This document shows positions 35,294 through 43,819 of a DNA stretch of 64,000 nucleotides, piece by piece; within the stretch, counting starts at the first letter, position 1; every line of letters begins with the position of its first letter. Under the pieces are notes generated by a model. That model had not been told where the DNA came from. It did not search any database and worked only from the letters and a program-made list of their open reading frames with translations. The DNA is from an uncultured Bacteroidota bacterium. GTDB taxonomy: Bacteria > Bacteroidota > Bacteroidia > Chitinophagales > Chitinophagaceae. A program made the translations under genes and the position numbers. The DNA is taken from contig CAIVEH010000042.1 in the NCBI GenBank assembly GCA_903904855.1, positions 21,636-85,635 on the forward strand. The letters run 5' to 3'.

Positions 35294-36358
35294 ATGCCAA
35301 CCATAAAGATATTTCCCCTGATTGCTGCTCTGTTGCTTTCCATTGCTGTTTATGGCAAAGGCCATGGTGGACATGGCGGCCACCACGGCGGACATCATAG
35401 CAGTCATCATAGTAGTCATCCCAGCAGCCATCATAGCAGTCATAACTTCAGCCACCATACCAGTCATCCCGCCAGCCATCATAGTAGTCATAACTTCGGC
35501 CATCACACAAGCCATCACAGTACCCATCATTCCAACCACCACGCTACCAGATCGCATTCATCACGATCGGGCAGTGCTTCCAGAACAATTAAAAGCCCAA
35601 ACCTATTTCCAGTCCGCATAGGTGCGAGACCAATTAGAAACACAAGTAGAAACCAGCGGCCTCACTACTTACATTCGGGCAATGTGGGGAATAAAGTTTA
35701 TGAACCATCTCATACCGGAAGCCCATATTATTACGATGGTTATTACGGATATCCCTATTTCGATTACACTTATCACAATTTATTTTGGCTCATGATGCGT
35801 ATAGGCTTTACACCTAACTATGGTTATGGCCCAACAGCTGGTTACCATTATAACAGAACTAACCCGCATAATAATACAGGTGGTACTGTTGAAGATAACC
35901 TGGAAGGCTATGTGGTTTATGCTCAGGATACGCTCAGAGGTCATATTACTTTTAATAAAAAAGCCATTTACCTGCAAAAAACCGACTCAGGCACCAATTA
36001 CGACTATAAGTTCAAACCCGGTCAGAGCATGCTGACTGCAGTTTGGGTAGTTAATGAAGACAATAAACAACTGGACTTGGTTCGGCTGAAAGAGAAACCA
36101 AAAAAACTTTGGCGCCTCATTCACGAAGGCAAACTGAATCTCTACGACCGCCGCCGCGATTTTATTTACCAAACAGAAGACATAGATATCAATAACCTTT
36201 TGGCAGTAAGCAATGGCAATGAAATTGATTTGAGCTCAACCACCGATGAAGCCAAAGAAAGCCTCACTGCTCTCATTAACACCACTTACGGCACGAACCT
36301 TGATGCTACCAGAATAACCTGGAAAGAACTGCTGATTTACATTGACAAACTGGATTAA
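35294..36358 (+). CDS. Secreted protein with long His/Ser-rich repeat
   Basis: 354 residues. Signal peptide (IFPLIAALLLSIAVYGKG), then a ~70-residue region (about 22-92) of near-tandem H-H-S-S-H, H-P-S-S and H-N-F-S/G units, with more than 30 His. The rest contains a Tyr/Asn-rich segment (YYYDGYYGYPYFDYTYHNLFW) and a C-terminal folded domain from ~200 (LEGYVVYAQDTLRGHITFN). A His/Ser cluster of this kind can bind Zn, Ni or Cu, by analogy with known His-rich metal-buffering proteins. The C-terminal domain is not recognised. Gly and His codons are CAT-rich, so the DNA carries a near-tandem repeat. Confidence 0.75.
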   Translation: MPTIKIFPLIAALLLSIAVYGKGHGGHGGHHGGHHSSHHSSHPSSHHSSHNFSHHTSHPASHHSSHNFGHHTSHHSTHHSNHHATRSHSSRSGSASRTIKSPNLFPVRIGARPIRNTSRNQRPHYLHSGNVGNKVYEPSHTGSPYYYDGYYGYPYFDYTYHNLFWLMMRIGFTPNYGYGPTAGYHYNRTNPHNNTGGTVEDNLEGYVVYAQDTLRGHITFNKKAIYLQKTDSGTNYDYKFKPGQSMLTAVWVVNEDNKQLDLVRLKEKPKKLWRLIHEGKLNLYDRRRDFIYQTEDIDINNLLAVSNGNEIDLSSTTDEAKESLTALINTTYGTNLDATRITWKELLIYIDKLD

Positions 36359-36380
36359 GCATTACCCGATACCAGAATAA

Positions 36381-36608
36381 AACGATAAAATTTTTGTTAT
36401 CCCAGCCTCAGAATCATTATTACAATTCTGTGGTGATAGCACCTTGCAAGTGGGGATATCTATCGAGCAAAAAATCGGAATTATGTTGCAGACATTGAAT
36501 GTGTCTAACTTGGACCCATCCGGAAACTCCAATTTGCTTCGTTTGGTGCACCAGCTCAGGAAATTGCAAGCCAAAATCAACCATTTTCAAACCGGCACTT
36601 ATAACTAG
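36381..36608 (+). other. Open frame or gene remnant without a good start
   Basis: Plus frame open for 75 codons up to a TAG at 36606-36608. The only Met is at 36483, leaving 41 codons. The sequence has protein-like composition (SIEQKIGIMLQTLNVSNLDPS; LLRLVHQLRKLQAKINHF), ending as a typical amphipathic helix. It directly follows the His-rich gene and may be a 3' remnant of a lost gene. No family recognised. Confidence 0.3.
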
Positions 36609-36627
36609 AGTCTTAAGCCCGTATTGT

Positions 36628-37146
36628 TTAATTATAATTAATTGTTACTGATAACGGAGATGTTGCGGGGTAAATTCCGGGGGTCTGGCCAGCAGCTATA
36701 TTAAGCGTAGCTCCAACCGTTAATGTCTGAGTCCCGCCTGGCCCTAGGACACCTGTATATGCCGGGGAGCTGGTGAAATTGGTAACATTCATATTGTTGG
36801 ATCCGCTGGATAAATTAACAGCAGAAACAGGCAGAGTAATGGAATAACTGTAGGATGCTGCCCCTGCTACTGTAAAACTTGCAGCCGATACCGATCCGGC
36901 TGTAACTGGCAAAGTAACACCGCCTGCTCCGCCTGTGGTTCGGTTGCTTGCCGGGTCAAGTACAACCATCCCACCCATTGCAGGCGATACAGCAATATTC
37001 CCGAAATTCATATCTACTGTCTTGGTAATGGCTATAGGTGTAATAATCGTAGATGAGGTCGATGCGATGGCCATGGCCTGTGCAAATGAGTTTATACTGA
37101 ACCCTGTTACAGAAACAGCCAAGACCACTTTGCAGATATTTTTCAT
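36628..37146 (-). CDS. DUF4402 domain-containing secreted protein
   Basis: 172 residues. Signal peptide (VVLAVSVTGFSINSFAQA), then the DUF4402 pattern: ITKTVDMNFGNIAVSP, a Gly/Ala-rich middle with TAGSVSAASFTVAG, and a YSITLPVS-like strand followed by YTGVLGPGGTQTLTVGATL and GIYPATSPLSVTINYN at the C-terminus. The fold is a pilin-like or fimbrial beta sandwich; proteins of this family are thought to be surface or periplasmic. Alone on the strand. Confidence 0.85.
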   Translation of the reverse strand: MKNICKVVLAVSVTGFSINSFAQAMAIASTSSTIITPIAITKTVDMNFGNIAVSPAMGGMVVLDPASNRTTGGAGGVTLPVTAGSVSAASFTVAGAASYSYSITLPVSAVNLSSGSNNMNVTNFTSSPAYTGVLGPGGTQTLTVGATLNIAAGQTPGIYPATSPLSVTINYN

Positions 37147-37393
37147 GCGACCGATATTGTTAGCTTTGACTGTTTGCGATGGTTTTGATAACTATAATCC
37201 TGATTTCATTAGCATTACTGCAATTTCCTCTTGAATCAGGCACAAAATAATCATTTTTTTACTCGATTAGGTTTTCTCTTCGCAGACTGAAGCCTCCTGT
37301 GCATAGCAACCCTGCAATTGGTCTGATTATCGGGAAAAATTATTTTGGTATACTTCAAGCTTACTGCATGTTTATCCCCTTTGCAGCTTGAAA

Positions 37394-37861
37394 TTAGTAG
37401 TAAAAACTATCGTGTATAGCACCAGCAATAAATACTGGAATACCTAGTAAAAGCGCTATTGAACCAAGTCCGACCATATAGGCCCCAAATTTACTTCCAC
37501 CATCCCCTGATGCGTCATTTTTGCCAATAGTAAAAAGCAGGAAATAGCCCAGTATGATTAATCCTGCACCGCCGGCCGAGGAAATAAAACCATACTTATG
37601 GGCATTACACCAGCCATGTTTTTTTGAATTGTAGGGAATAGCAGGAACCGGAGTACTTCTGAATAAAGCATTGGAAAATGCTACCGGCCGTTCGGTTTCC
37701 GTTTCATAATTGTATTTATCGGCAAGCGAAATTCGGGTATCTATTGGATTATATAGAACGTAAGGACAAGCCTGTTTATGTAAGGAAGTAAAAGCAGCTG
37801 ATGACCGTTCTGTAACGAGAATAGTAATTAAAGCCAGCAACAAAATAATCTTGTTTTCCAT
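37394..37861 (-). CDS. Small membrane hypothetical protein
   Basis: 155 residues from ATG 37861 (MENKIILLLALITILV); the longer frame to 37936 lacks a leader. Signal-like N-terminus, a soluble middle (DTRISLADKYNYETETERP), and two membrane helices near the end (GAGLIILGYFLLFTI; YMVGLGSIALLLGIPVFIAGAI). No family recognised. A ~580-bp spacer lies upstream. Confidence 0.55.
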   Translation of the reverse strand: MENKIILLLALITILVTERSSAAFTSLHKQACPYVLYNPIDTRISLADKYNYETETERPVAFSNALFRSTPVPAIPYNSKKHGWCNAHKYGFISSAGGAGLIILGYFLLFTIGKNDASGDGGSKFGAYMVGLGSIALLLGIPVFIAGAIHDSFYY

Positions 37862-38445
37862 AAAATTTTTCAGGAGTTGAATAATGCCATAAACATAATT
37901 ATAAATTTTTGAAACCCTATGATTTTTACCGGGCACATTCTGGTTCTGAATGCAGCCTGGCAGCCACCTAATCTAGCCAGTTATAATGGCACTTGTATAA
38001 ATCCTGCTACCGGGTCACGCCTGATCTAATAATTCGTAAGTATCTCACTCCCTATGCGATTTGGAACTAAATATTAATTACAATATGATTTTAAATTAAA
38101 TTATTATAATTAACGCCAAATTAATTATAAGATTCATGTAGTCTGAATCTGTAAAATTGAGACGCAGGTGGGAAATTTCTTTTATCCAGAAGCCAGTTGT
38201 AAAAACTTTTTGCGTTAAACATATTATAATGTGCTTCGCTGGCATCAAATATAAATTATAAACATGTATTGCTAATACTAAAAATCATTCCAAAAGCGAA
38301 TTTGTGAGACATATTCTACTCTTACAACAAAATAAAATAAAATAAATACCTCCAAAATCAGGTAAAACATTATTTCTGGCACGGAATTTTCATATACATT
38401 ATTAGGGGTATTCCCCATGACCGATAACCTTAAAACAATATTCCG
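37862..38445. other. AT-rich non-coding gap
   Basis: Roughly 580 bp before the small ORF at 38446. No coding frame, RNA gene or strong hairpin was seen. The DNA is AT-rich with many short A/T runs. Confidence 0.4.
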
Positions 38446-38589
38446 ATGTGTGGTATGATCCTGATATTCGCCGCTTCCATGTCTCTGGTTATCAGCAAGG
38501 CTGAAGAGATAATCAGCACATTCAATGAAGATCTACCCGATGCTGATAAAGAGGCTGCAGAAACTTTTACATCCAGGCTGGGCGAATGA
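38446..38589 (+). CDS. Small open frame of unknown status
   Basis: 47 codons (start MCGMILIFAASMSLVISK, end ETFTSRLGE). Composition is protein-like: a hydrophobic start, then an acidic helix (EEIISTFNEDLPDADKEAAE). It is isolated and followed by a strong hairpin. It could be a micro-protein or a fragment; no family recognised. Confidence 0.3.
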   Translation: MCGMILIFAASMSLVISKAEEIISTFNEDLPDADKEAAETFTSRLGE

Positions 38590-38612
38590 TTCAGACCTGA
38601 ATACAGACTAAA

Positions 38613-38635
38613 AGCAGCCTGGAGTGCAGGCTGCT
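38613..38635 (-). terminator. Terminator of the miaB-secG cluster
   Basis: AGCAGCCTG (38613-38621) pairs with CAGGCTGCT (38627-38635), 9 bp without mismatch, loop of 5. On the minus strand it follows secG by 27 bp and is followed by TTTT. It could also stop the plus-strand small ORF. Confidence 0.85.
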
Positions 38636-38662
38636 CAAATAAAACACAATTGTTGAATTAGC

Positions 38663-38956
38663 TTATTTCTTCTTGGCTGGTGCTGTTTTGCCCTGGCTGG
38701 CCTTGCTGCCATTAGTATCAGGCCCCTGTGGCTTCTGGAAGAACATAATGGAAATGATACACAAACCACCGATGATGCTGATCATTGTCCATGTGCCTTT
38801 CTCCATTACATCGCCGGTTTGCTTCACGCCCATTACCTGCGAACTCATACTTCCGAAAGAGCCGGTAAGACCGCCACCTTTGGGGTTCTGGATAAGAATG
38901 AAGAATCCAAGTATCACACAGGCTAGTAAAATCAGTATCGTTATTATTGGTATCAT
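38663..38956 (-). CDS. secG: Preprotein translocase subunit SecG
   Basis: 97 residues. Two membrane helices (IITILILLACVILGFFILI; MISIIGGLCIISIMFF) with the SecG loop QNPKGGGLTGSFG and a Lys-rich C-terminus (KTAPAKKK). It joins SecYE in the inner membrane and helps protein export. Its ATG overlaps the stop of the TPR gene by four bases (ATGA), so translation is coupled. Last gene of the cluster, followed by a strong terminator. Confidence 0.95.
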   Translation of the reverse strand: MIPIITILILLACVILGFFILIQNPKGGGLTGSFGSMSSQVMGVKQTGDVMEKGTWTMISIIGGLCIISIMFFQKPQGPDTNGSKASQGKTAPAKKK

Positions 38957-39963
38957 GATTGTTTATTCTTTAAAGCTTCCTCTATTTTTCGGGCAAAGTA
39001 CGTATTTTTTTGAGGATTCAGCAAACTTAATTTCTTGTACATATCGATCGCATGATCATATTTGCCTTGCCTTATATATATATCTGCCAAAGTTTCACTG
39101 GCCATTCCCTCCTCCGGGGTGATGGAATCCACCGCCATTTTAAATACATTCTCTGGTATTTCTTCATTCTCTTCTTCCATCGCGGCAGCCAGTTTTTCTT
39201 TCTGCCACATAGACTTCAATGCCTTCTGGTCCCTGGTTTCTTCCTGTTGCCGCTCTCCCGAATTTTTAAAATGCAGCAACCAGTCTGAGAAGCTCATCAT
39301 CACCATCAGCGCTTTTTCAGCTTCTGTCTCCGTTTCAGTTTTTAGGCTATTAATCTCAGCTGGCAGTTCATCAGGCACTTTTTCACCTTTTAGCAGAAAA
39401 TAATCGACCGAAACCATTGGGGTAATCAGTGCTTCTTCCTCTTTTGCCAGTTGGCTATCAGTGGTTTCTGCTGCACCTTTTTGCGCTTCCTCAAATAGTA
39501 ATATTTCAGGCTCGGCCACTACAATTACTTCATCAATAATATTCAAAACCGGGCTTTCATCTACCACGGTAATTTCATCAATAACCAGCTCAATGATAGT
39601 ATTATCATCCTTATCTGTTGCAACAACAGGCGCAATTATCTCCTCAACAATTTCGACCACAACCAGTTCACTCTTTTTCACCTGTAAATCAGGTTCAGCA
39701 GCTGCTGGCACTTCAACGATTCCTGGCCCCTGCACATAGTCACAAAACAAAAGCCAGTTGCCCATATAAGGCTGCGCAGCAGCTAACATTGCAGGCGAAT
39801 ACCCGGCCTTTTTATAACCTGCTGAAGCGCTGTGATACCTGGCAGGCACAAAGTAAGGATAAGCTGTCTTAATACCCTCCATTACAGCATCGTAATTCTC
39901 CCCGGCAGGTATTGCCTGGTCCAGAACCGATGAAACACATTTTATGGAAAGTTGGTTCGTCAT
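38953..39963 (-). CDS. TPR-repeat hypothetical protein
   Basis: 336 residues, soluble. The N-terminal ~95 residues are aromatic-rich (YPYFVPARYHSASAGY), the middle is an acidic, low-complexity region with many Val-Val-Glu runs (VVVEIVEEIIAPVVA), and the C-terminus has a tetratricopeptide-like pair (LADIYIRQGKYDHAIDMYKK). This gene sits between lptE and secG in many Bacteroidota; its function is unknown. It overlaps secG by 4 bp and starts 12 bp after the lptE stop. Confidence 0.8.
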   Translation of the reverse strand: MTNQLSIKCVSSVLDQAIPAGENYDAVMEGIKTAYPYFVPARYHSASAGYKKAGYSPAMLAAAQPYMGNWLLFCDYVQGPGIVEVPAAAEPDLQVKKSELVVVEIVEEIIAPVVATDKDDNTIIELVIDEITVVDESPVLNIIDEVIVVAEPEILLFEEAQKGAAETTDSQLAKEEEALITPMVSVDYFLLKGEKVPDELPAEINSLKTETETEAEKALMVMMSFSDWLLHFKNSGERQQEETRDQKALKSMWQKEKLAAAMEEENEEIPENVFKMAVDSITPEEGMASETLADIYIRQGKYDHAIDMYKKLSLLNPQKNTYFARKIEEALKNKQS

Positions 39964-39975
39964 TTGTTGTTGCGG

Positions 39976-40479
39976 CTACCAATTTACGAAAGCTTTATTA
40001 AAAATATCATCTGCCAGCTGATTTCCTATATCTTCTATCAGGCCAGCTTCTACATTTTGTAATATCTGGTTAGCCGGAAAGTCGGCAAAACGGGTAAATG
40101 TTGATGTAAAATTAGCCTTTTCATTAAGCTTGTTCTTAAACGTTATCTGCACACTCATAGTCAGCCTGTTCATGCTTGCTACCTGAACACCAGTAGCTGC
40201 TGTTACCGATACCGCATAGGCTGTAATTGCCCCTGTCATGTCATAGTCTGCATCGTCTTTCTTCACTGGTGTAAGGCCTGTTTGAGACAATATACGGCTG
40301 CTAAGTTTATTGGTAATGGTAGTTGCCAGGCTGGGTACAACATTCAGCGCCTTATTCTCCAGCGGATGAATATTGATATTCTTCCCCTCAATATGTGCCC
40401 CTGAAAAGCTGTATATGCCACAGCCCGATACCAGCAACAGGTATAAAGGAAAAAATATCAAAAAGCCTTTAAAGTACAT
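39976..40479 (-). CDS. lptE: LptE-family LPS assembly lipoprotein
   Basis: 167 residues. Lipoprotein signal ending L-V-S-G-C followed by GIYSFSGAHIEG, then NINIHPLENKAL, LATTITNKLSSRILSQTGL and a later NVEAGLIEDIGNQLADDIFN, as in the Bacteroidota LptE family. LptE plugs the LptD barrel and helps deliver lipopolysaccharide to the outer leaflet of the outer membrane. Part of the minus-strand cluster between the sigma-54 activator and the TPR gene. Confidence 0.88.
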   Translation of the reverse strand: MYFKGFLIFFPLYLLLVSGCGIYSFSGAHIEGKNINIHPLENKALNVVPSLATTITNKLSSRILSQTGLTPVKKDDADYDMTGAITAYAVSVTAATGVQVASMNRLTMSVQITFKNKLNEKANFTSTFTRFADFPANQILQNVEAGLIEDIGNQLADDIFNKAFVNW

Positions 40480-40527
40480 AAGTGGTGTAAAAATAGTCTG
40501 TGCAGAAGATTAAAGCTGTTAAAATTG

Positions 40528-41763
40528 TCATTCCTGGATATCATACTCTTTAATCTTCCTGTACAATGTCCGCTCTGAGATGCCCAGCTCGGTGGCGGCA
40601 TCCCTTCTGCGGCTTTTATGTTTTTTAAGCGCCTTGGTAATGAATTCCTTTTCGCGGTCGGCAAGCAGCAATGTTTCTTCCACATCCTCGTGATGATCAT
40701 TTGAATCAAGAAGAATAGGTGTACCGCTGTTGTAATTATTACTGATTTGTTGCTCACCATCATTATATACAGGTATCAGATTACCAGAAGATGGTTCTAC
40801 AGGTGTATAGCCCTGGTGGTGGGCCACATCATAGATCATTTGCTTCAGGTCGTTCATATCTCTTTTCAGATCAAAGAAGAGCTTGTAAAGTATGTCTCTT
40901 TCAGTGTTGAAATCGGCAGCCTGCCCTGAAGGCATTGGTCCATTAGCGCCATTACCTATTACTGCAAGGCTCCGGGATACATTGCGCTGCGGAAGAAAGC
41001 GCTGCAACACATCAGCAGTTATCATTTTATCGGTCGATAATACAGATATCTGCTCAGCAATATTTTTCAGTTCGCGCACATTACCCTGCCAGTAATAATT
41101 AACCAGCAACTGTTGCGCAGCAATATCAAGCTGTACCGATTGGGTCTTATAACGTTCAGCAAAATCAGCAGCAAATTTCCGAAACAATAAAGGCACATCT
41201 TCCTTCCTGTCTCTCAATGCCGGAACCCTGATAGGCACAGTACTTAAGCGATAATAAAGATCCTGCCTGAATGAACCCTGCTGAGTAAATTCCAGCAGGT
41301 CGCGGTTGGTAGCAGCAATAACCCTTACATCTGTTTTCTGCACCTTAGAGGATCCAACCCTGATAAACTCACCGGTCTCCAGTACACGCAATAAACGGGC
41401 CTGGGTACCCAATGGCATTTCCCCTATTTCATCAAGGAAAATAGTACCGCCGTTTACCGTTTCAAAATACCCCTTCCTGCTATCTACTGCACCTGTAAAA
41501 GACCCTTTCTCATGCCCGAACAACTCACTGTCAATAGTACCTTCCGGTATTGCGCCGCAGTTAACCGCTATAAACGGGTTATGCTTCCTTGGAGATAAGG
41601 CATGAATGATCATGGAGAAAACCTCCTTACCTACCCCACTCTCCCCTACTATGAGCACAGACAGGTCGGTATTGGCTACCTGCACAGCTGTATTTAATGC
41701 GTGGTTGAGTGCAGGTGAATTACCTATAATCCCAAATCTGTTTTTTATACTTTGAATGTCCAT
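40528..41763 (-). CDS. Sigma-54-dependent transcriptional activator (no receiver domain)
   Basis: 411 residues. AAA+ domain from ~residue 15 with Walker A GESGVGKE, the sigma-54 contact loop GSFTGA, Walker B FLDEIGEMP and the Arg-rich sensor parts; a linker with Gly/Asn-rich sequence; and a C-terminal Fis-type helix-turn-helix (RRRDAATELGISERTLYRKI). There is no N-terminal receiver, PAS or GAF domain, so activity is probably constitutive or controlled by a partner. It lies upstream of lptE, a conserved order in Bacteroidota; no clear -24/-12 site was found nearby. Confidence 0.93.
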   Translation of the reverse strand: MDIQSIKNRFGIIGNSPALNHALNTAVQVANTDLSVLIVGESGVGKEVFSMIIHALSPRKHNPFIAVNCGAIPEGTIDSELFGHEKGSFTGAVDSRKGYFETVNGGTIFLDEIGEMPLGTQARLLRVLETGEFIRVGSSKVQKTDVRVIAATNRDLLEFTQQGSFRQDLYYRLSTVPIRVPALRDRKEDVPLLFRKFAADFAERYKTQSVQLDIAAQQLLVNYYWQGNVRELKNIAEQISVLSTDKMITADVLQRFLPQRNVSRSLAVIGNGANGPMPSGQAADFNTERDILYKLFFDLKRDMNDLKQMIYDVAHHQGYTPVEPSSGNLIPVYNDGEQQISNNYNSGTPILLDSNDHHEDVEETLLLADREKEFITKALKKHKSRRRDAATELGISERTLYRKIKEYDIQE

Positions 41764-41765
41764 TT

Positions 41766-41815
41766 TTTATAGTCGTAAGCCGTAAGTCATAAGTCTATAG
41801 TCGCAAGACATAATG
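41766..41815. repeat. Near-periodic TAAGTC/TAGTCG spacer repeat
   Basis: Eight- to nine-base units of the kind AGTCGTAAG, CCGTAAGTC, ATAAGTC and ATAGTCG follow each other between the sigma-54 gene and the nucleotidyltransferase gene. Looks like slippage-derived spacer DNA; similar spacers exist at 30231-30330 and 53850-53882 with other units. Confidence 0.4.
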
Positions 41816-41844
41816 ACTAAAGAATTTGTAATTATTTTCGCGTT

Positions 41845-42159
41845 TCAAGATTCATAGATCATAAGTTTGTTCTTGTTAATACTTTCAATGAAATACTTAT
41901 TTTTCATTTTCTCTTCTGTCACAAGATCTACTTTCCTGTTAAGAAGGTCTTGCAAATAAAAAAGCAGGTCAAAATAATTATCTGCATAGTCATTCAAGTC
42001 AATATCTTCTTTTCTGAACCGGTAAAGGAAATCCACATCACTTTCGTCAGTAAAGCGGTTTTCCTGGGTAGCGCTGCCCACCAGGTATAATGTCTTTACA
42101 TGGTGCTTTTCACATGCCTCACGTATTGCATTAAGGTTATTTTCTACCAGTGCTACCAT
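41845..42159 (-). CDS. Minimal nucleotidyltransferase (MNT/MntA-like)
   Basis: 104 residues. Polymerase-beta-like nucleotidyltransferase motif LVGSATQENRFTDESDVDF (G-S ... D-x-D) and a third acidic strand in NRKVDLVTEE, so the active site appears complete. Relatives form MntA/HepT toxin-antitoxin pairs in which MntA adds AMP to HepT; no HepT gene is next to it. It begins 2 bp after the miaB stop and so is part of the miaB transcript. Confidence 0.8.
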   Translation of the reverse strand: MVALVENNLNAIREACEKHHVKTLYLVGSATQENRFTDESDVDFLYRFRKEDIDLNDYADNYFDLLFYLQDLLNRKVDLVTEEKMKNKYFIESINKNKLMIYES

Positions 42160-42161
42160 TA

Positions 42162-43595
42162 TTAATTAATTTGTCCCAACAATGTTGCCGAAGTAGCCGA
42201 TGTTATCTTGACCTGCACATAATCTCCCTTTTTGAGATCCAGACCGTTTTTGGGGAATACCACTACTTTATTCTGTGAGTTCCTGCCTACCCAGTCAGTT
42301 TCTTTCTTCTTACTGTTTCCTTCAATCAATACCTCAAAAGATTTATCAATATCGTTTTTATAACTCACCCGTGATAAAGAATTCTGCAGGTTAATAATTT
42401 CAATCAATCTTCTTTTCTTCACCTCTTCCGGTATATCATCTGTATATCTCCTTGCAGCCAGAGTTCCTGGCCTCTCGCTGTAAGAGAACATATAAGCCAT
42501 ATCAAACCGGCTCTGCTCCATCACCGACAGGGTATCCATATGATCCTCTTCTGTTTCAGTACAAAACCCAGAAATAACATCAGTGCTCAAACCGCAATCC
42601 GGCATTATTTCACGTATCCGTTTCACCTTATTCAGATACCACTCCCTGGTATATGTACGGTTCATAAGGTTAAGAATCCGGGTATTGCCACTCTGCACCG
42701 GCAGGTGAATATATTTACAGATGTTATGGTATCTGGCCATTGTATGCAGCACATCATCCGTGATATCTTTAGGGTGCGATGTGCTGAAACGCACCCTGAG
42801 TAAGGGCGATATCTCTGCAACACTTGCCAGCAATTGCGCAAAATCAATATTTTCACCATTATCTTCTGTAAAATAATAGCTGTCTACATTCTGGCCCAGC
42901 AGGGTAACTTCCCTGAAGCCCCGGTCAAACAAATCCGTACATTCTTTAATAATACTATCCTTATCCCTGCTCCGTTCCCGGCCCCTTGTAAACGGAACCA
43001 CACAAAAGGTGCACATATTATTACAGCCCCGCATAATTGTTACAAATGCCGAAACTCCATTACTATCCAGCCTGACAGGCGAAATATCTGCATAGGTTTC
43101 ATCCCTGCTTAATAGTACATTCACACTTTTCTGCCCGGTTTCCGCCTCCATTATCAGCCCAGGAAGGCTTCTGTAGGCATCAGGCCCCACAACCATGTCT
43201 ACAAGCTTTTCTTCCTCAAGAAATTTAGCTTTCAGACGCTCAGCCATACAACCCAGAACACCTACCAGCATCCCTGGTTTGTTATCCTTAATCTTCCTGA
43301 AAACCTGAAGTCGGTTTCGTACAGTCTGCTCCGCTTTTTCTCTGATTGAGCAGGTATTTAATAAAACCAGGTCGGCATCCATGAAATTACCTGTAGCTCC
43401 AAAACCTTCCTCATTTAATATTGAAGCAACAATTTCGCTGTCGCTGAAATTCATCTGGCAGCCATAACTTTCTATGTAGAATTTTTTGCTATACCTGTTC
43501 GGGTCGTTGGCAAACGGGAGATAAGCCTCCCCCTGCCTTGTTTCTTCAACTTCGCCTGTGCCCAATACAGGATTTTTTTGCAGCATATCTGACAT
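42162..43595 (-). CDS. miaB: tRNA-2-methylthio-N6-dimethylallyladenosine synthase MiaB
   Basis: 477 residues. N-terminal UPF0004 domain with its three Cys motifs ([26 protein letters not shown]), radical-SAM cluster C-N-N-M-C-T-F-C near MRGCNN, and a C-terminal TRAM domain. It methylthiolates i6A37 of tRNA using two [4Fe-4S] clusters and SAM. The three auxiliary Cys and the radical-SAM Cys are all present. First gene of the minus-strand cluster ending with secG. Confidence 0.96.
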   Translation of the reverse strand: MSDMLQKNPVLGTGEVEETRQGEAYLPFANDPNRYSKKFYIESYGCQMNFSDSEIVASILNEEGFGATGNFMDADLVLLNTCSIREKAEQTVRNRLQVFRKIKDNKPGMLVGVLGCMAERLKAKFLEEEKLVDMVVGPDAYRSLPGLIMEAETGQKSVNVLLSRDETYADISPVRLDSNGVSAFVTIMRGCNNMCTFCVVPFTRGRERSRDKDSIIKECTDLFDRGFREVTLLGQNVDSYYFTEDNGENIDFAQLLASVAEISPLLRVRFSTSHPKDITDDVLHTMARYHNICKYIHLPVQSGNTRILNLMNRTYTREWYLNKVKRIREIMPDCGLSTDVISGFCTETEEDHMDTLSVMEQSRFDMAYMFSYSERPGTLAARRYTDDIPEEVKKRRLIEIINLQNSLSRVSYKNDIDKSFEVLIEGNSKKKETDWVGRNSQNKVVVFPKNGLDLKKGDYVQVKITSATSATLLGQIN

Positions 43596-43819
43596 AATTA
43601 CCGATTACCTTTCCTGCAAAGTTAGAGTTTTATTAGCTGAAATCCTTAAAATGAGATATAAGATAGTATCTTGGCAAGGCCATCATTATCACAAAATCAA
43701 GCCTATCTCAAATCAATTAAAACAAACTGACTGGAATTAAGGGAAACTCCTTAAATTTGAGTTCTTTCTGACAGAATTAATTACCTTAAGAATATAGCAA
43801 AATTAATTATTCAGGGAAA

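Noticed and set aside
35237..35557. Minus-strand Met-rich open frame opposite the His-rich region.
   Set aside because: The Met runs come from CAT codons on the other strand; no start signal or family.
36362..36580. Minus-strand 72-codon frame.
   Set aside because: No leader, domain or start context; the plus-strand reading of the same DNA looks more protein-like.
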